Of a stretch of DNA of 64,000 nucleotides, positions 46,235-56,076 are shown one piece after another (the first letter of the stretch is position 1; every line of letters starts with the position of its first letter). The position numbers and the translations under genes are program-made. The DNA is taken from positions 620,001-684,000 of the forward strand of contig NZ_CP045246.1 of assembly GCF_035189165.1 (NCBI RefSeq). Reading direction: 5' to 3'. The DNA is from Arthrobacter sp. JZ12 (GTDB taxonomy: Bacteria > Actinomycetota > Actinomycetes > Actinomycetales > Micrococcaceae). The notes under the pieces were generated by a model. It ran no database searches. It had not been told where the DNA came from and was given only the letters and a program-made list of their open reading frames with translations.

Positions 46235-47461
46235 ATGAACCGCAAGCTCAGCACCATCGCCGCCCTGGCCGCCATCGCACCGCTCACCCTCACCGCGTGC
46301 GGCGGGGGAGGAGGCGGCGGCGCGGCAGAGGCAGGCGGCGACGTCGAGTCCCTCACCGTCGTCGACTACTACAACAACGAGCCGGACAAGACGCTGGTCC
46401 AGGAGGCCATCGACCGCTGCGCCACGGAACTCGACGTCACCATCGAACGCGAGACCATCCCCGGCAAGGACCTCATCCAGAAGGTGCTGCAGCGCGCGTC
46501 GTCGCAGACGCTGCCGGATGTGCTCATGCTCGACAACCCGGACGTGCAGGAGATCGCTGCCACCGGAGGCCTCTCGCCGCTGAGCCAGTACGACGTCGAC
46601 ACCTCCGGCTTCGCGAAGGGCATGCTGGAAGCCGCCACCTATGAGGGCGAGGTCTACGGCCTGGCCCCGACCGCCAATACGCTCGGCATCTTCTACAACA
46701 CCACCCTGCTCGAGGAAGCCGGCATCGAGCCACCGCAGACCTGGGATGAGCTCAAGGCCGCCGCCGAGCAGCTCACCTCCGGCGACCAGTACGGCATCGC
46801 GTTCTCCGCCATCGCCACCTACGAGGGCAGCTGGCAGTTCCTGCCGTTCATGTGGTCCAACGGCGGCGACGAGACCGACTTGACCAGCCCCGAGGTCGCC
46901 GAGGGCCTGGCGCTCTGGAAGGACCTCGTGGACAGCGGGTCGGCGTCGAGCTCGGTGATCAACTGGTCGCAGGCGGACGTAAAGGACCAGTTCATGGCCG
47001 GCAAGGCAGCCATGATGGTCAACGGCCCGTGGCAGATCCCGGCCCTGCAGGAAGACGCCAACATCAAGTGGGACTCCGTGCAGATCCCCGTCAACGAGGA
47101 GGGCCAGACCTCCATCGCACCGCTCGGCGGCGAAGTCTGGACCGTCCCGGTCACCGGCGACGACGCGAAGCAGGCCAAGGCCGCCGAGTTCGTGACCTGC
47201 ATGAGCAATGACGAGAACCAGCTTGCCCTCGCCGAAGCGCGCTACACCGTTCCCACCAAGACCGCGCTCGCCGAAGAGTACGTCGCCGCGGTCCCCGAGA
47301 TGGAGTCCTTCACCGAGCAGGTGGCCAACGCCCGCTCGCGCACAGGCCAGCTCGGCGAGGAATGGCCCGAAGCCGCCACCGTCATCTACAACGCCATCCA
47401 GCTCGCCCTGACCGGCAAGGCCTCGGCCGAGGAAGCCTTCGAGCAGGCCTCGGCGGGATAG
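46235..47461 (+). CDS. Sugar ABC transporter substrate-binding lipoprotein
   Basis: 408 residues. The signal peptide ends in the lipobox LTAC (Cys22) followed by a run of glycines. The rest is an extracellular solute-binding protein family 1 domain (DVLMLDNPDVQEIAATGGLSPL, YGLAPTANTLGIFYNTTLLEEAGIEPPQTWDEL, GKAAMMVNGPWQIP). It captures an oligosaccharide or sugar for the two permeases that follow. An AGGAG ribosome-binding site is present. No ATPase gene is in the operon; CUT1 systems often share a general MsmK-type ATPase encoded elsewhere. Confidence 0.92.
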   Translation: MNRKLSTIAALAAIAPLTLTACGGGGGGGAAEAGGDVESLTVVDYYNNEPDKTLVQEAIDRCATELDVTIERETIPGKDLIQKVLQRASSQTLPDVLMLDNPDVQEIAATGGLSPLSQYDVDTSGFAKGMLEAATYEGEVYGLAPTANTLGIFYNTTLLEEAGIEPPQTWDELKAAAEQLTSGDQYGIAFSAIATYEGSWQFLPFMWSNGGDETDLTSPEVAEGLALWKDLVDSGSASSSVINWSQADVKDQFMAGKAAMMVNGPWQIPALQEDANIKWDSVQIPVNEEGQTSIAPLGGEVWTVPVTGDDAKQAKAAEFVTCMSNDENQLALAEARYTVPTKTALAEEYVAAVPEMESFTEQVANARSRTGQLGEEWPEAATVIYNAIQLALTGKASAEEAFEQASAG

Positions 47462-47466
47462 TTGCC

Positions 47467-48429
47467 ATGTCGCAGATAGACACAGCACCAACGACGACGA
47501 CGGCGGCGGCCTCCTCCGCGGAGGCCCCGCCTCCCGCCCGGGCCCGGCGGCGGCTCTCCCGCGAGGGAATAGTGCGGCTGCTCTTCGTGGCCCCGGCAGC
47601 GCTCTACATCCTGTTGTTCTTCGGCTACCCGGTGGTCAAGAACGTCACGATGAGCCTGCAGGAGTACACCACCAAGACCTTCTTCACGGGCGAGGCTCCG
47701 TGGGTGGGCCTGGAGAACTACCGGACGGTGTTCAACAGCAGCCTGTTCTGGCCGGCGATGACCAACACGGCGCTGTTCACGGTCGGGTCAATCGTCGGGC
47801 AGTTCGTGATCGGGCTGGCGCTGGCGTGTTTCTTCAAGCGGCGTTTCCCGCTCAGCAACTTCCTGCGCTCGATGCTCCTGCTGCCGTGGCTGCTTCCGCT
47901 GATCGTCTCGAGCGCCACCTGGCGGTCCATCCTCGACCAGGACTCGGGCATTCTGAACCGGTTCCTCGGCACGTTCGGCATCGACGCCGTGCCGTGGCTG
48001 ACCAGCCCGTCGGTGGCTCTGCTCGCCGTCGTACTGGTGAACATCTGGGTGGGCATCCCGTTCAACGTGACCATCCTCTACGGAGGTCTGCAGGACATCC
48101 CGGACGAACTGTATGAAGCGGGAGCTCTCGACGGCGCCACCGGCTGGAAGGCGTTCTGGAACATCACGCTGCCCAACCTGAAGCCGGTGATCAGCGTGGT
48201 GCTAGTGCTGGGCGTCGTCTACACCATCAAGGTGCTGGACATCATCCTGGGCCTGACCAACGGCGGGCCGGCGAATGCCACGCAGACGCTGTCCATCCGG
48301 TCCTACCAGGAGTCGTTCATTAACTTCGAGTTCGGGGTGGGTGCAGCGTTCAGCAACATCCTGATCCTGATCTCGCTCGTGTTCGCCGTCATCTACCTCC
48401 GCGCCAACCGGCGCGCAGTCGACGAGTAA
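47467..48429 (+). CDS. Sugar ABC transporter permease 1 (CUT1 type)
   Basis: 320 residues from the ATG at 47467, five bases after the binding-protein stop; the same frame is open upstream but inside that gene. About six membrane segments with the EAA loop ELYEAGALDGATGWKAFWNITLPNLKP, the MalF-like pattern. The N-terminal 35 residues are Thr/Ala/Pro-rich and cytoplasmic. Confidence 0.92.
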   Translation: MSQIDTAPTTTTAAASSAEAPPPARARRRLSREGIVRLLFVAPAALYILLFFGYPVVKNVTMSLQEYTTKTFFTGEAPWVGLENYRTVFNSSLFWPAMTNTALFTVGSIVGQFVIGLALACFFKRRFPLSNFLRSMLLLPWLLPLIVSSATWRSILDQDSGILNRFLGTFGIDAVPWLTSPSVALLAVVLVNIWVGIPFNVTILYGGLQDIPDELYEAGALDGATGWKAFWNITLPNLKPVISVVLVLGVVYTIKVLDIILGLTNGGPANATQTLSIRSYQESFINFEFGVGAAFSNILILISLVFAVIYLRANRRAVDE

Positions 48430-48439
48430 GGGGAGAGCC

Positions 48440-49303
48440 GTGACTACTGTGGATACCGCCGTCGTACGCGTTCCAACCCAACGCAACGTGGGCAGGCAAC
48501 GCAGCCAGGCCGCCGTCTACACGGCGCTGGGTGTGCTGTTCCTGGCCGTGATGCTGTTCCCCGTCTACTGGATGGTGAACGCGTCGCTGCAGCCCTCGGG
48601 CAACACGCTGACCGCGAGCTTCTTCCCGGTGAACCCGAGCTTCGACGGGTACGCCCGTGCCATCTCGGAGCAGGGGCCCAACCTCGTGACCAGCCTGATC
48701 GTCTCGCTGGGCACCGTGGTGTTTAGCCTCGCCGTCGCGGCGCCGGCGGCCTATGCGCTGGCGCAGTTCCGTTTCCGCTGGGTGAACATCGCGCTGCTGG
48801 CGATCCTGATCTCGCAAATGATCCCGGGAATCGTGATCGCGAATGCGCTGTACGCGGCGTACAACGACCTCGGGCTGCTCAACAGCATCCCAGGCCTGAT
48901 CCTCGCCGATGCCACGCACGCCATCCCGTTTGTCATCCTCATCATGCGGGCGTTCATGATCGGCATTCCCGCCTCCATTGTGGAGGCTGCAAGGGTCGAC
49001 GGCGCGGGCCTGGTTCGGGCGTTCGTGTCGATTGTGCTACCGATCAGCCGGAACTCGCTGATCACCGCGGGGCTGTTCGCGTTCCTGTTCTCCTGGAGCG
49101 ACTTCCTGTTCGCGCTGACCCTCACCACCACCGAGGAGGTGCGGCCGGTGACCCTGGGCATCTACCAGTACCTGGGCACGCAGGTGTCCAACTGGAGCGC
49201 CGTCATGGCCACCGCCGTCCTGTCCTCACTGCCGGCGATCGCGCTGCTGATCCTGGCCCAGAAATACATTGCGGCCGGTGCCACCGGCGGGGCCGTCAAG
49301 TAA
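48440..49303 (+). CDS. Sugar ABC transporter permease 2 (CUT1 type)
   Basis: 287 residues from a GTG start preceded by GGGGAGA. It is a MalG-like permease with six membrane segments and the EAA loop [25 protein letters not shown]. Together with permease 1 it makes the transport channel. The next gene starts 28 bp later. Confidence 0.92.
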   Translation: MTTVDTAVVRVPTQRNVGRQRSQAAVYTALGVLFLAVMLFPVYWMVNASLQPSGNTLTASFFPVNPSFDGYARAISEQGPNLVTSLIVSLGTVVFSLAVAAPAAYALAQFRFRWVNIALLAILISQMIPGIVIANALYAAYNDLGLLNSIPGLILADATHAIPFVILIMRAFMIGIPASIVEAARVDGAGLVRAFVSIVLPISRNSLITAGLFAFLFSWSDFLFALTLTTTEEVRPVTLGIYQYLGTQVSNWSAVMATAVLSSLPAIALLILAQKYIAAGATGGAVK

Positions 49304-49331
49304 AAGCCATCCCAACGTTAGGAACACTCCC

Positions 49332-50108
49332 ATGACTTACACCGAACCCCTGCGCGTCCTGGTCTGGGGCGAAAACCGCCACGAGCAGGTTCAGCAGAAG
49401 GTCCGCGACATTTACCCCGACGGCATGCACAACACCATCCGCGAGGGCATCGAGGAGAACCTCGGCGCCCGGGCCGTGGTCAGCACCGCCACCCTCGACG
49501 ATCCCGAGCACGGCCTCACCGAGGACGTCCTGGACAACACCGACGTGCTGGTGTGGTGGGGCCACGCCGCACATGGCGAGGTGGCGGACGACGTCGTCGA
49601 ACGCGTGCACCGGCACGTGCTGGCGGGGATGGGGCTGTTGGTGCTGCACTCGGGCCACTGGTCGAAGATCTTCGGGAAGCTGATGGGCACCTCGTGCACG
49701 CTGCGATGGCGGTCCGAGCGTGACCGCGAGATCGTGTGGACCGTGAACCCGGCGCACCCGATCGCGCAGGGCATCCCGCACCCGTTCATCATTCCGGAGC
49801 AGGAGATGTACGGGGAGTTCTTCGACATTCCTGCACCGGATGAGCTGATCTTCCTCAGCACCTTCAGCGGCGGAGAGGTGTTCCGCAGCGGCTGCACGTT
49901 CAAACGCGGCTTCGGGAAGATCTTCTTCTTCAGCCCGGGCGATCAGGACTACCCGGTCTACCACCACAAGGACGTGCGCCGCGTGATCGCCAACGGTGTG
50001 GAGTGGGCCCGAACGCTGCGGCCCGAGCGCACCGACCCGGTGCTGCTGCGCTACGAAACCGAGGACTTCTACACCGGTCACGGCTACCAGGGAGCGATGC
50101 ACAATTGA
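49332..50108 (+). CDS. ThuA-domain protein (trehalose-utilisation-like)
   Basis: 258 residues from the ATG at 49332. [56 protein letters not shown] and [17 protein letters not shown] are the ThuA class-I-amidotransferase-like fold without the usual catalytic triad. ThuA/ThuB proteins help convert disaccharides to 3-keto sugars, typically together with Gfo/Idh/MocA oxidoreductases, as here. Its stop codon overlaps the next gene's start. Confidence 0.9.
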   Translation: MTYTEPLRVLVWGENRHEQVQQKVRDIYPDGMHNTIREGIEENLGARAVVSTATLDDPEHGLTEDVLDNTDVLVWWGHAAHGEVADDVVERVHRHVLAGMGLLVLHSGHWSKIFGKLMGTSCTLRWRSERDREIVWTVNPAHPIAQGIPHPFIIPEQEMYGEFFDIPAPDELIFLSTFSGGEVFRSGCTFKRGFGKIFFFSPGDQDYPVYHHKDVRRVIANGVEWARTLRPERTDPVLLRYETEDFYTGHGYQGAMHN

Positions 50109-51268
50109 TCACCTTCAAGACCGTTGAAGCCACCCCGCTGCGCGTGGTGCAGGTGGGTGCCGGTGGCATGGGCAAGGCCTGGATCCGTACCCTGCAAGCG
50201 AACGACGACGTCGAAGTGGTGGGCCTGGTGGACCTCAACCTGGGTGCCGCGCAGGCCGCGGTCGAGGAGTTCGGGTTGCGGGACGTCGCGTTGGGCACCT
50301 CGGTGTCCGAGGTTGCGGCGGCGACCGGTGCGCACGCCGTGGTGAATGTGACGGTGCCGGCGGCGCATCATCCGGTGAATGTGGAGGCCATGTTCGCCGG
50401 CCTGCCGGTGCTCTGTGAGAAGCCGGTGGCACCGACCGTGGCGGAGGGTCTGTCGCTGGCGGCTGCGGCGGAGGTGAGCGGGCAGCTGCTGATGATCAGC
50501 CAGTCCCGCCGGTACTTCCAGGGCCTGACGCAGCTGAAGGCGCTGACCGGTCAGCTGGGCGACATCGGCGTGGTAACCACCGAGTTCTTCAAGGCACCGC
50601 ACTTCGGCGGGTTCCGGGAAGAGATGGCGCATGTGCTGCTGGTGGACATGGCAATCCACCAGTTCGATGCGGTGCGGTTCCTGCTGGATCAGGATCCGGT
50701 GTCGGTGTACTGCGAAGAGTTCAATCCGTCGTGGAGCTGGTACGACGGTGCTGCTGCCGCTACCGCGGTGTTCCAGATGAGTGGCGGCATCCGGTACGTG
50801 TATACGGGGAGTTGGTGTGCGGACGGGTTGGAGACGTCCTGGAACGGGTCCTGGCGGGTGAACGGTGCCGGCGGGACGGCAGCGTGGGACGGGGCGGGGG
50901 AGCCGGTTGCCGAGCTGCTGTCCGGGGCCGCTGTTGTTCCGCCGGTGTCGCATGAGGAGGAGATTGCCGGGGCGCTGGGCGAATTTGTGTCCGCGTTGCG
51001 GTCCGGGGAGGTGCCGTCGGGGGAAGTGCACTCGAACGTGTTGAGCCTGGCCATGGTGGAGGCGGCGGTGCGGTCGGCGTCTACGGGACAGCGGGTGCTG
51101 ATCGACGACGTGATGGAGGACGCGTACCGGATCGCTGTGGCTTCTGAGCGGCGGGCGGATGTTCGGGCGGTGCTGGAATCGTGGGGTTCTGCGAGAGGTG
51201 GCATTGGTGAGCGCGTGGCAGGGCGCCGTCGCGAAACGGTTTTGGGAAAGCATTCAAGGTGCTACTAG
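50105..51268 (+). CDS. Gfo/Idh/MocA family oxidoreductase 2
   Basis: 387 residues from the TTG at 50105, which overlaps the ThuA stop (TTGA) and follows AGGGAG. The Rossmann motif is [14 protein letters not shown] and the family motif [10 protein letters not shown], with a catalytic-type histidine region [17 protein letters not shown]. It likely acts on the sugar imported by this operon, perhaps as the ThuB-like partner of the ThuA protein. It is the last gene before base composition changes. Confidence 0.9.
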   Translation: MITFKTVEATPLRVVQVGAGGMGKAWIRTLQANDDVEVVGLVDLNLGAAQAAVEEFGLRDVALGTSVSEVAAATGAHAVVNVTVPAAHHPVNVEAMFAGLPVLCEKPVAPTVAEGLSLAAAAEVSGQLLMISQSRRYFQGLTQLKALTGQLGDIGVVTTEFFKAPHFGGFREEMAHVLLVDMAIHQFDAVRFLLDQDPVSVYCEEFNPSWSWYDGAAAATAVFQMSGGIRYVYTGSWCADGLETSWNGSWRVNGAGGTAAWDGAGEPVAELLSGAAVVPPVSHEEEIAGALGEFVSALRSGEVPSGEVHSNVLSLAMVEAAVRSASTGQRVLIDDVMEDAYRIAVASERRADVRAVLESWGSARGGIGERVAGRRRETVLGKHSRCY

Positions 51269-51410
51269 TAGCGTCACGTTTCTTGTTGTCATTTTATTCA
51301 AGCCGAATGCAGATATTGATTGACCGGTTCGGAGGTACCCAGGTTGAAAGGTTCAGCACATGTTGCGTTTACCTTGATCTGATGTCGAAGCCTGATCGTA
51401 TTGTTCTCGT

Positions 51411-51933
51411 ATGAACGAGTTGCGGTGGAGCGACGTACATCCTTGCGAGAAGGCTTGGGGGGCCACTCGCAACATGCCTGGGGTCTACAAGTGGTATCTG
51501 ACGGGCGTCCTGCCAGACACATTCAACTGGCCAGTGCCGTTGAAACCGATCAGGGCTGGTGAATTTCGTGTATGTCGGCAAGGGAACAAACCTGCGTACT
51601 CGAGCAAAGCATCACAAACTTAAGACACAAGGCTCTACGTTCAGACGCTCGTTGGCTGGACTGATGGGCATGCAGGCTGAATGGTTCGGTAGTGCAACCA
51701 ACCATGGTTTGATAGCAGCAGACGAGGCAACGCTGACATCTTGGATGACAAACAACTTATCGATGTCCTCCCCGGTTACAAGGAGGGCCGAGGACCTGTC
51801 AGGAGTGGAATACTCGCTGCTATTGCAATCTAGGGTACCGCTCAACCGGGACGGACTGTCTGCTGAGCAACTTCACACCAGTGCTCGCGCAAAGGTGCTG
51901 AAACACAAGGCGAGAGCCCAAAAGTGCCGTTAG
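51411..51933 (+). pseudogene. GIY-YIG nuclease family protein, frameshifted
   Basis: Two overlapping frames make one protein. The first (from 51411) has the start of the GIY-YIG domain, MPGVYKWYLTG, and the second (to 51933) resumes with NFVYVGKGTNLRTRAKHHK. The switch lies near 51545-51560, where one base appears gained or two lost. Joined, they would give about 173 residues: a GIY-YIG nuclease core of about 80 and a C-terminal part I do not recognise. GIY-YIG proteins cut DNA in repair, restriction or mobile introns. This may be a true pseudogene or a sequencing error. Confidence 0.7.
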
Positions 51934-51963
51934 TTTCGGAACCGTCTGAATCATTCAACTCCG

Positions 51964-52749
51964 CTATGCCAGATTGGCGGGCACACTCCTGCCAGCAATC
52001 CGAGAAAGTTGCCTTATATGGGGCTTGATGGCTATTCGGACACCGAGAAGGCATGTTTGAGCGTCCAGCTCATCTACGGCCTGTCCGTTCTTCGTCTTTA
52101 TTCTATTCATGAATAAGCGCAGAGCCGCGTCGATCTCGCAACAGGCTGAGTAGATAGGATCATCCGGAAGGGTCGTGACTAGGAGCGTTCCTATTGTCGA
52201 CCTGAAGCGCTTGAACGAGCTGATTACATGAGTCCAGTCTTCGTCATACACAGGGGCGAAGAACGCTGCATGCTTATTCATTTCCTCGATGAGCATGCGA
52301 GCATCAACGGACTGTTTTGTCTGACGCCGGGCTAAGCTGAAAAGGTCATAGGCCCCGTTCAGCGCGTCGTCGACGATTCGATAATGATTCGAGCGCCACT
52401 CGCGGAGTGTCTCAACACTGACACCACTCTCATCGGCGTAGCTTCCACGCTTGTCGATCATGTCATGGCAACTACCACACAGAAAGATACCGTTGTCGAT
52501 ATGTTTTCGTTTGTCAGCAGGCATTCCACAAATATGACGCTCGGACCCATGTGAGTTTCCCTCGATATGGGCAGCCTGGCCCAATTTCAGATCTCCGACG
52601 TCTCCCTCTACTCGGTAGGCACGAAGTAGGCGGTTGCAACTGGGATTATTGCAAAATCCCGCGGAACGTGAAGCTAACTCAAGCTTCGTTTTGTCGGTGA
52701 AGTGGCCAGCGTTACGGTCAGTTGGAGACTTATAGCAGTCTGTCGACAT
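51964..52749 (-). CDS. HNH-type endonuclease-like protein
   Basis: 261 residues. The N-terminal half carries a zinc-bound HNH pattern: GFCNNPSCNRLL (Cys33, Cys38), AAHIEG (His61), DNGIFLCGSCHDMID (Asn86, Cys91, Cys94, His95). The C-terminal 130 residues are helical and unrecognised. HNH proteins nick or cut DNA. It converges on the GIY-YIG remnant and is divergent from the DUF3427 helicase; codon use is less GC-rich than in the chromosomal genes to the left. A defence or mobile-element role is inferred from its company. Confidence 0.8.
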   Translation of the reverse strand: MSTDCYKSPTDRNAGHFTDKTKLELASRSAGFCNNPSCNRLLRAYRVEGDVGDLKLGQAAHIEGNSHGSERHICGMPADKRKHIDNGIFLCGSCHDMIDKRGSYADESGVSVETLREWRSNHYRIVDDALNGAYDLFSLARRQTKQSVDARMLIEEMNKHAAFFAPVYDEDWTHVISSFKRFRSTIGTLLVTTLPDDPIYSACCEIDAALRLFMNRIKTKNGQAVDELDAQTCLLGVRIAIKPHIRQLSRIAGRSVPANLA

Positions 52750-52926
52750 GAGTCAAACTTACCGCCTGTCGAGTAGTAGTTGTGGGAAGGCCATCGCATC
52801 AGACTCCCAGCAGACTCAACGTCGTCATTGTGAAGTAAATCGATACGGATAGTCATGCCGTCAGAATATGGTCTATGCCCTGGAATTGACACCGCGAATC
52901 GGTGTCGCAACCTTTACCCTGGTCAG

Positions 52927-55900
52927 GTGAGCCAAACCAATGGGGAAGGGGCAGCGCCGCAGCTGCCCGAGGGGCTGTATGAGCTCTTGAAAACTGACGC
53001 AATCGCCAGGCAGTTGGCGGCGACCCCCGAACTGCACGCTTCGTTCGAGCAGGTCGATGAGAGGAACGCGCCTGACATCCTCTCGCGCCACATAGCCGAA
53101 GCCGTGAGACATGCCCTGGCGGAAGCCGCCCCCGAGGCGCGCGTCCAGATTGCTAACAGCATCTTGAGACACCTCAGCCGCCCGGCCGCTATTTCCGTCG
53201 GGCCACAAGAACTCCTCGGACTTCACCGGCCTGAGAACCTACGACGCCGCAGCGTCAAACGACCCACCACGCGCCTCAGTGAGTCGGCACTCCTTACCAA
53301 CAGCAAGGATGAACCCAACCTCGCAGCAGAAATCAGGACAGAGATGGACTCGGCCAACACAGTCGATCTGCTCTGCGCCTTCGTCCGCTGGACCGGACTG
53401 CGCATGCTGCACCCCGCCCTTGAAAGGCTTCACGAACGCGGGGCAAGGCTCCGAGTCATCACCACCACCTACATGGGCGCCACTGAACGCCGTGCCATTG
53501 ACGAACTCGTCACCCGCTACGGGGCAGAGGTAAAGATTAGCTACGAAACTCAGGCCACCCGCCTCCACGCCAAAGCGTGGCTATTCAGAAGGGACACAGG
53601 CTTCGACACCGCCTACGTCGGAAGCTCAAATCTCAGCAAAGCCGCGCTCCTCGACGGGCTCGAGTGGAACGTCAGGCTCTCCAATATCGCCACGCCCACA
53701 CTGCTGAAGAAGTTCGAGGTCACCTTCGACAGTTACTGGGAGCAGCGAGCGTTCCAGAGCTATGATCCCGAGCGCGACGGCGACAAACTTGACGCAGCCC
53801 TCGAACGAAACGGTGGCAAACGCACCATAGCTCCGGATGGCGTCACCGGACTGGAGGTCCAGCCGTACCTCCACCAGGAGGAAATGCTCGAAGCGCTCGA
53901 GGCCGAACGGCTCAAAGGCCACACTCGCAACCTACTCGTCGCCGCCACCGGAACTGGCAAGACGGTCATCGCCGCCCTTGACTACAAACGTCTCAGCGAA
54001 GCCGCAGGCCGAAACATCACCCTGCTCTTCGTTGCGCACCGCCAAGAAATCCTGCGCCAATCCATGCGCACCTACCGCAACGTGATGCAAGACGGCGCTT
54101 TCGGCGAGCTCTACGTCGGCGACAACAAGCCGACACAGTGGAAGCAGGTCTTCGCGTCGGTCCAGGCACTCAGTGCCAGAGGCATTCAGCAGCTCGAACC
54201 CCACATGTTCGACATCGTCGTCATTGACGAGTTTCACCACGCTATGGCGCCCACCTACCGCAGCCTCATTGAGCATCTGAAGCCTCAACAATTACTCGGC
54301 CTCACGGCGACACCTGAGCGAGGCGACGGCGTCAACGTAGCCGACCAGTTCTTCGACGGTCGTACGGCGAGCGAACTCCGACTCTGGGATGCCCTCGACG
54401 CTGACCTCCTGGTGCCCTTCCACTACTTCGGTGTGTCCGACGACGTCGACCTCAGCCAGGTGGAGTGGAAGCGAGGCAACTACGATCTCGCCCAGCTCGA
54501 CCGCCTTTACACCGGCAACGACGCCCGCGCCGCTAAGGTCATCCGCGAGCTCAGGGACAAAATCACCGGAACCGACCAGATGCGTGCCCTCGGCTTCTGC
54601 GTCTCCGTCCAGCACGCCCACTACATGGCCGAGGTTTTCAACCGTGCAGGTATCGCGTCGATAGCCCTGCACGGTGGAACGGACGACGACGAACGCGCGC
54701 TTGCGCTCACACAGCTACGAGACCGCAAGATCAACTGCATCTTTACCGTCGACCTCTTCAACGAAGGTCTCGACCTGCCCGAAGTAGACACGATTCTCAT
54801 GCTCCGCCCAACTCAGAGCGCAACGATTTTCCTTCAGCAGCTTGGCCGCGGGCTGCGACGCGCTGAGGAGAAATCGGTCCTCACAGCGCTGGACTTCATC
54901 GGGCAGCAGCGCCGCGAGTTCCGCTTCGACCTGCGGTATCGAGCGCTCACAGGATTCGGTCGGAAGCAGCTGGAGAAAGCGGTCGACGACGAGTTCCCGT
55001 TCCTGCCGTCCGGTTCCCAGATCGTTCTCGACCGGGTGGCGCAGCGAGTCGTGCTGGATAACATCCGGGCTCAGTTGCGGTTCAACCGTGCCGAACTCGT
55101 GCGTGACATCGCCTCCTATGGCGAAACGGTACTGGCCGAGTACCTCGAGCGATCTGGCAACGACCTGAAGACCATTTACCGCTCGACGCGGGATTCCTGG
55201 ACCGGGTACCTACGCCAGGCTGGCATGATCGAGGGGCTCTCTCCTGGGGAGGCCGCCATCGCCGGAGGTCTGGCGGATCTCGCGCAGGAGAAACAACTCC
55301 TGCTGCGCATGGTGCGGCTGCTTCACGTCGACGACCCAGAACGAGCCGACGCGTACACGATGCTCGTCAGCGAAAGCGCTCCGCGGTATGAAGAGCTTGG
55401 ATCACGCGAGAAGACCTTCGCCCGGATGCTGTTCTATACGCTCTGGAGCGATGGCGGCGGCTTCCAAACATACGACGACGGACTGGACCACCTCCGTCGG
55501 TTCCGCTTTGTGTGCGACGAAATCCGGCAACTCGTCGAACTGGGCGTCACTGACTCGAAGCACGCGGCGAAGGGGCTCGGCGCCGGACTGCGGCACGTTC
55601 CTCTGCTATCCCATGCGACCTACCGGCGTGAGGAAGTCCTGGCAGCGCTGGAATATGGCTCCCTGGAAACGGGTAAGAACGTGCAGCACCGTGAGGGCGT
55701 TGCCTGGTGTCCCACAACGTCAACCGACGTCTTCTTCGTCACGCTCAACAAGGATGAGCAGAATCACTCAGCGACCACCATGTACAAGGACTACGCCATC
55801 GGTCCTGACCTCTTTCACTGGGAGTCGCAAAATGCCACGGCTACAACTAGCCCCACGGGGCAGCGCTATTTGAAGCACAAGTCGCGGGGCTCTCAGGTGT

Positions 55901-56076
55901 TGCTCTTCATCCGAGACACTGCGAAGGACGAGAGCGGCCTGACAGTGCCCTACACATGTTTAGGTTTGATCGACTACGTTCAGCATTCTGGGGAGAAGCC
56001 CATCGCGATTACCTGGAAGCTGCACCGCGCGATGCCGGCTGACGTCTTCGCCACGGCATCGGCGGTCGCGCGGTGA
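52927..56076 (+). CDS. PLD nuclease / DEAD-box-like helicase / DUF3427 protein
   Basis: 1049 residues from the GTG at 52927; a frame continuing up to 52855 also has an ATG, but family proteins begin near LPEGLYELL. A phospholipase-D-type nuclease domain comes first, with the HxK motif RLHAKAWLFRRD and GSSNLSKAAL. A superfamily 2 helicase follows with Walker A AATGTGKTVIA, the DEFHH box and motif VI QLGRGLRRAEEK. The last 400 residues are DUF3427. Such proteins are found in many bacteria, often in defence-type islands, and are thought to process foreign or damaged DNA. Confidence 0.9.
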   Translation: MSQTNGEGAAPQLPEGLYELLKTDAIARQLAATPELHASFEQVDERNAPDILSRHIAEAVRHALAEAAPEARVQIANSILRHLSRPAAISVGPQELLGLHRPENLRRRSVKRPTTRLSESALLTNSKDEPNLAAEIRTEMDSANTVDLLCAFVRWTGLRMLHPALERLHERGARLRVITTTYMGATERRAIDELVTRYGAEVKISYETQATRLHAKAWLFRRDTGFDTAYVGSSNLSKAALLDGLEWNVRLSNIATPTLLKKFEVTFDSYWEQRAFQSYDPERDGDKLDAALERNGGKRTIAPDGVTGLEVQPYLHQEEMLEALEAERLKGHTRNLLVAATGTGKTVIAALDYKRLSEAAGRNITLLFVAHRQEILRQSMRTYRNVMQDGAFGELYVGDNKPTQWKQVFASVQALSARGIQQLEPHMFDIVVIDEFHHAMAPTYRSLIEHLKPQQLLGLTATPERGDGVNVADQFFDGRTASELRLWDALDADLLVPFHYFGVSDDVDLSQVEWKRGNYDLAQLDRLYTGNDARAAKVIRELRDKITGTDQMRALGFCVSVQHAHYMAEVFNRAGIASIALHGGTDDDERALALTQLRDRKINCIFTVDLFNEGLDLPEVDTILMLRPTQSATIFLQQLGRGLRRAEEKSVLTALDFIGQQRREFRFDLRYRALTGFGRKQLEKAVDDEFPFLPSGSQIVLDRVAQRVVLDNIRAQLRFNRAELVRDIASYGETVLAEYLERSGNDLKTIYRSTRDSWTGYLRQAGMIEGLSPGEAAIAGGLADLAQEKQLLLRMVRLLHVDDPERADAYTMLVSESAPRYEELGSREKTFARMLFYTLWSDGGGFQTYDDGLDHLRRFRFVCDEIRQLVELGVTDSKHAAKGLGAGLRHVPLLSHATYRREEVLAALEYGSLETGKNVQHREGVAWCPTTSTDVFFVTLNKDEQNHSATTMYKDYAIGPDLFHWESQNATATTSPTGQRYLKHKSRGSQVLLFIRDTAKDESGLTVPYTCLGLIDYVQHSGEKPIAITWKLHRAMPADVFATASAVAR

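Noticed and set aside
44885-47491. 868-codon open frame on the minus strand
   Set aside because: It lies antisense to the oxidoreductase and binding-protein genes, has glycine/valine-rich composition and no motifs; long antisense frames are expected at this GC content.
51230-51268. AAACGGTTTT-like LacI site at the end of the sugar operon
   Set aside because: It is inside the last gene's coding sequence, poorly palindromic and not near a promoter.
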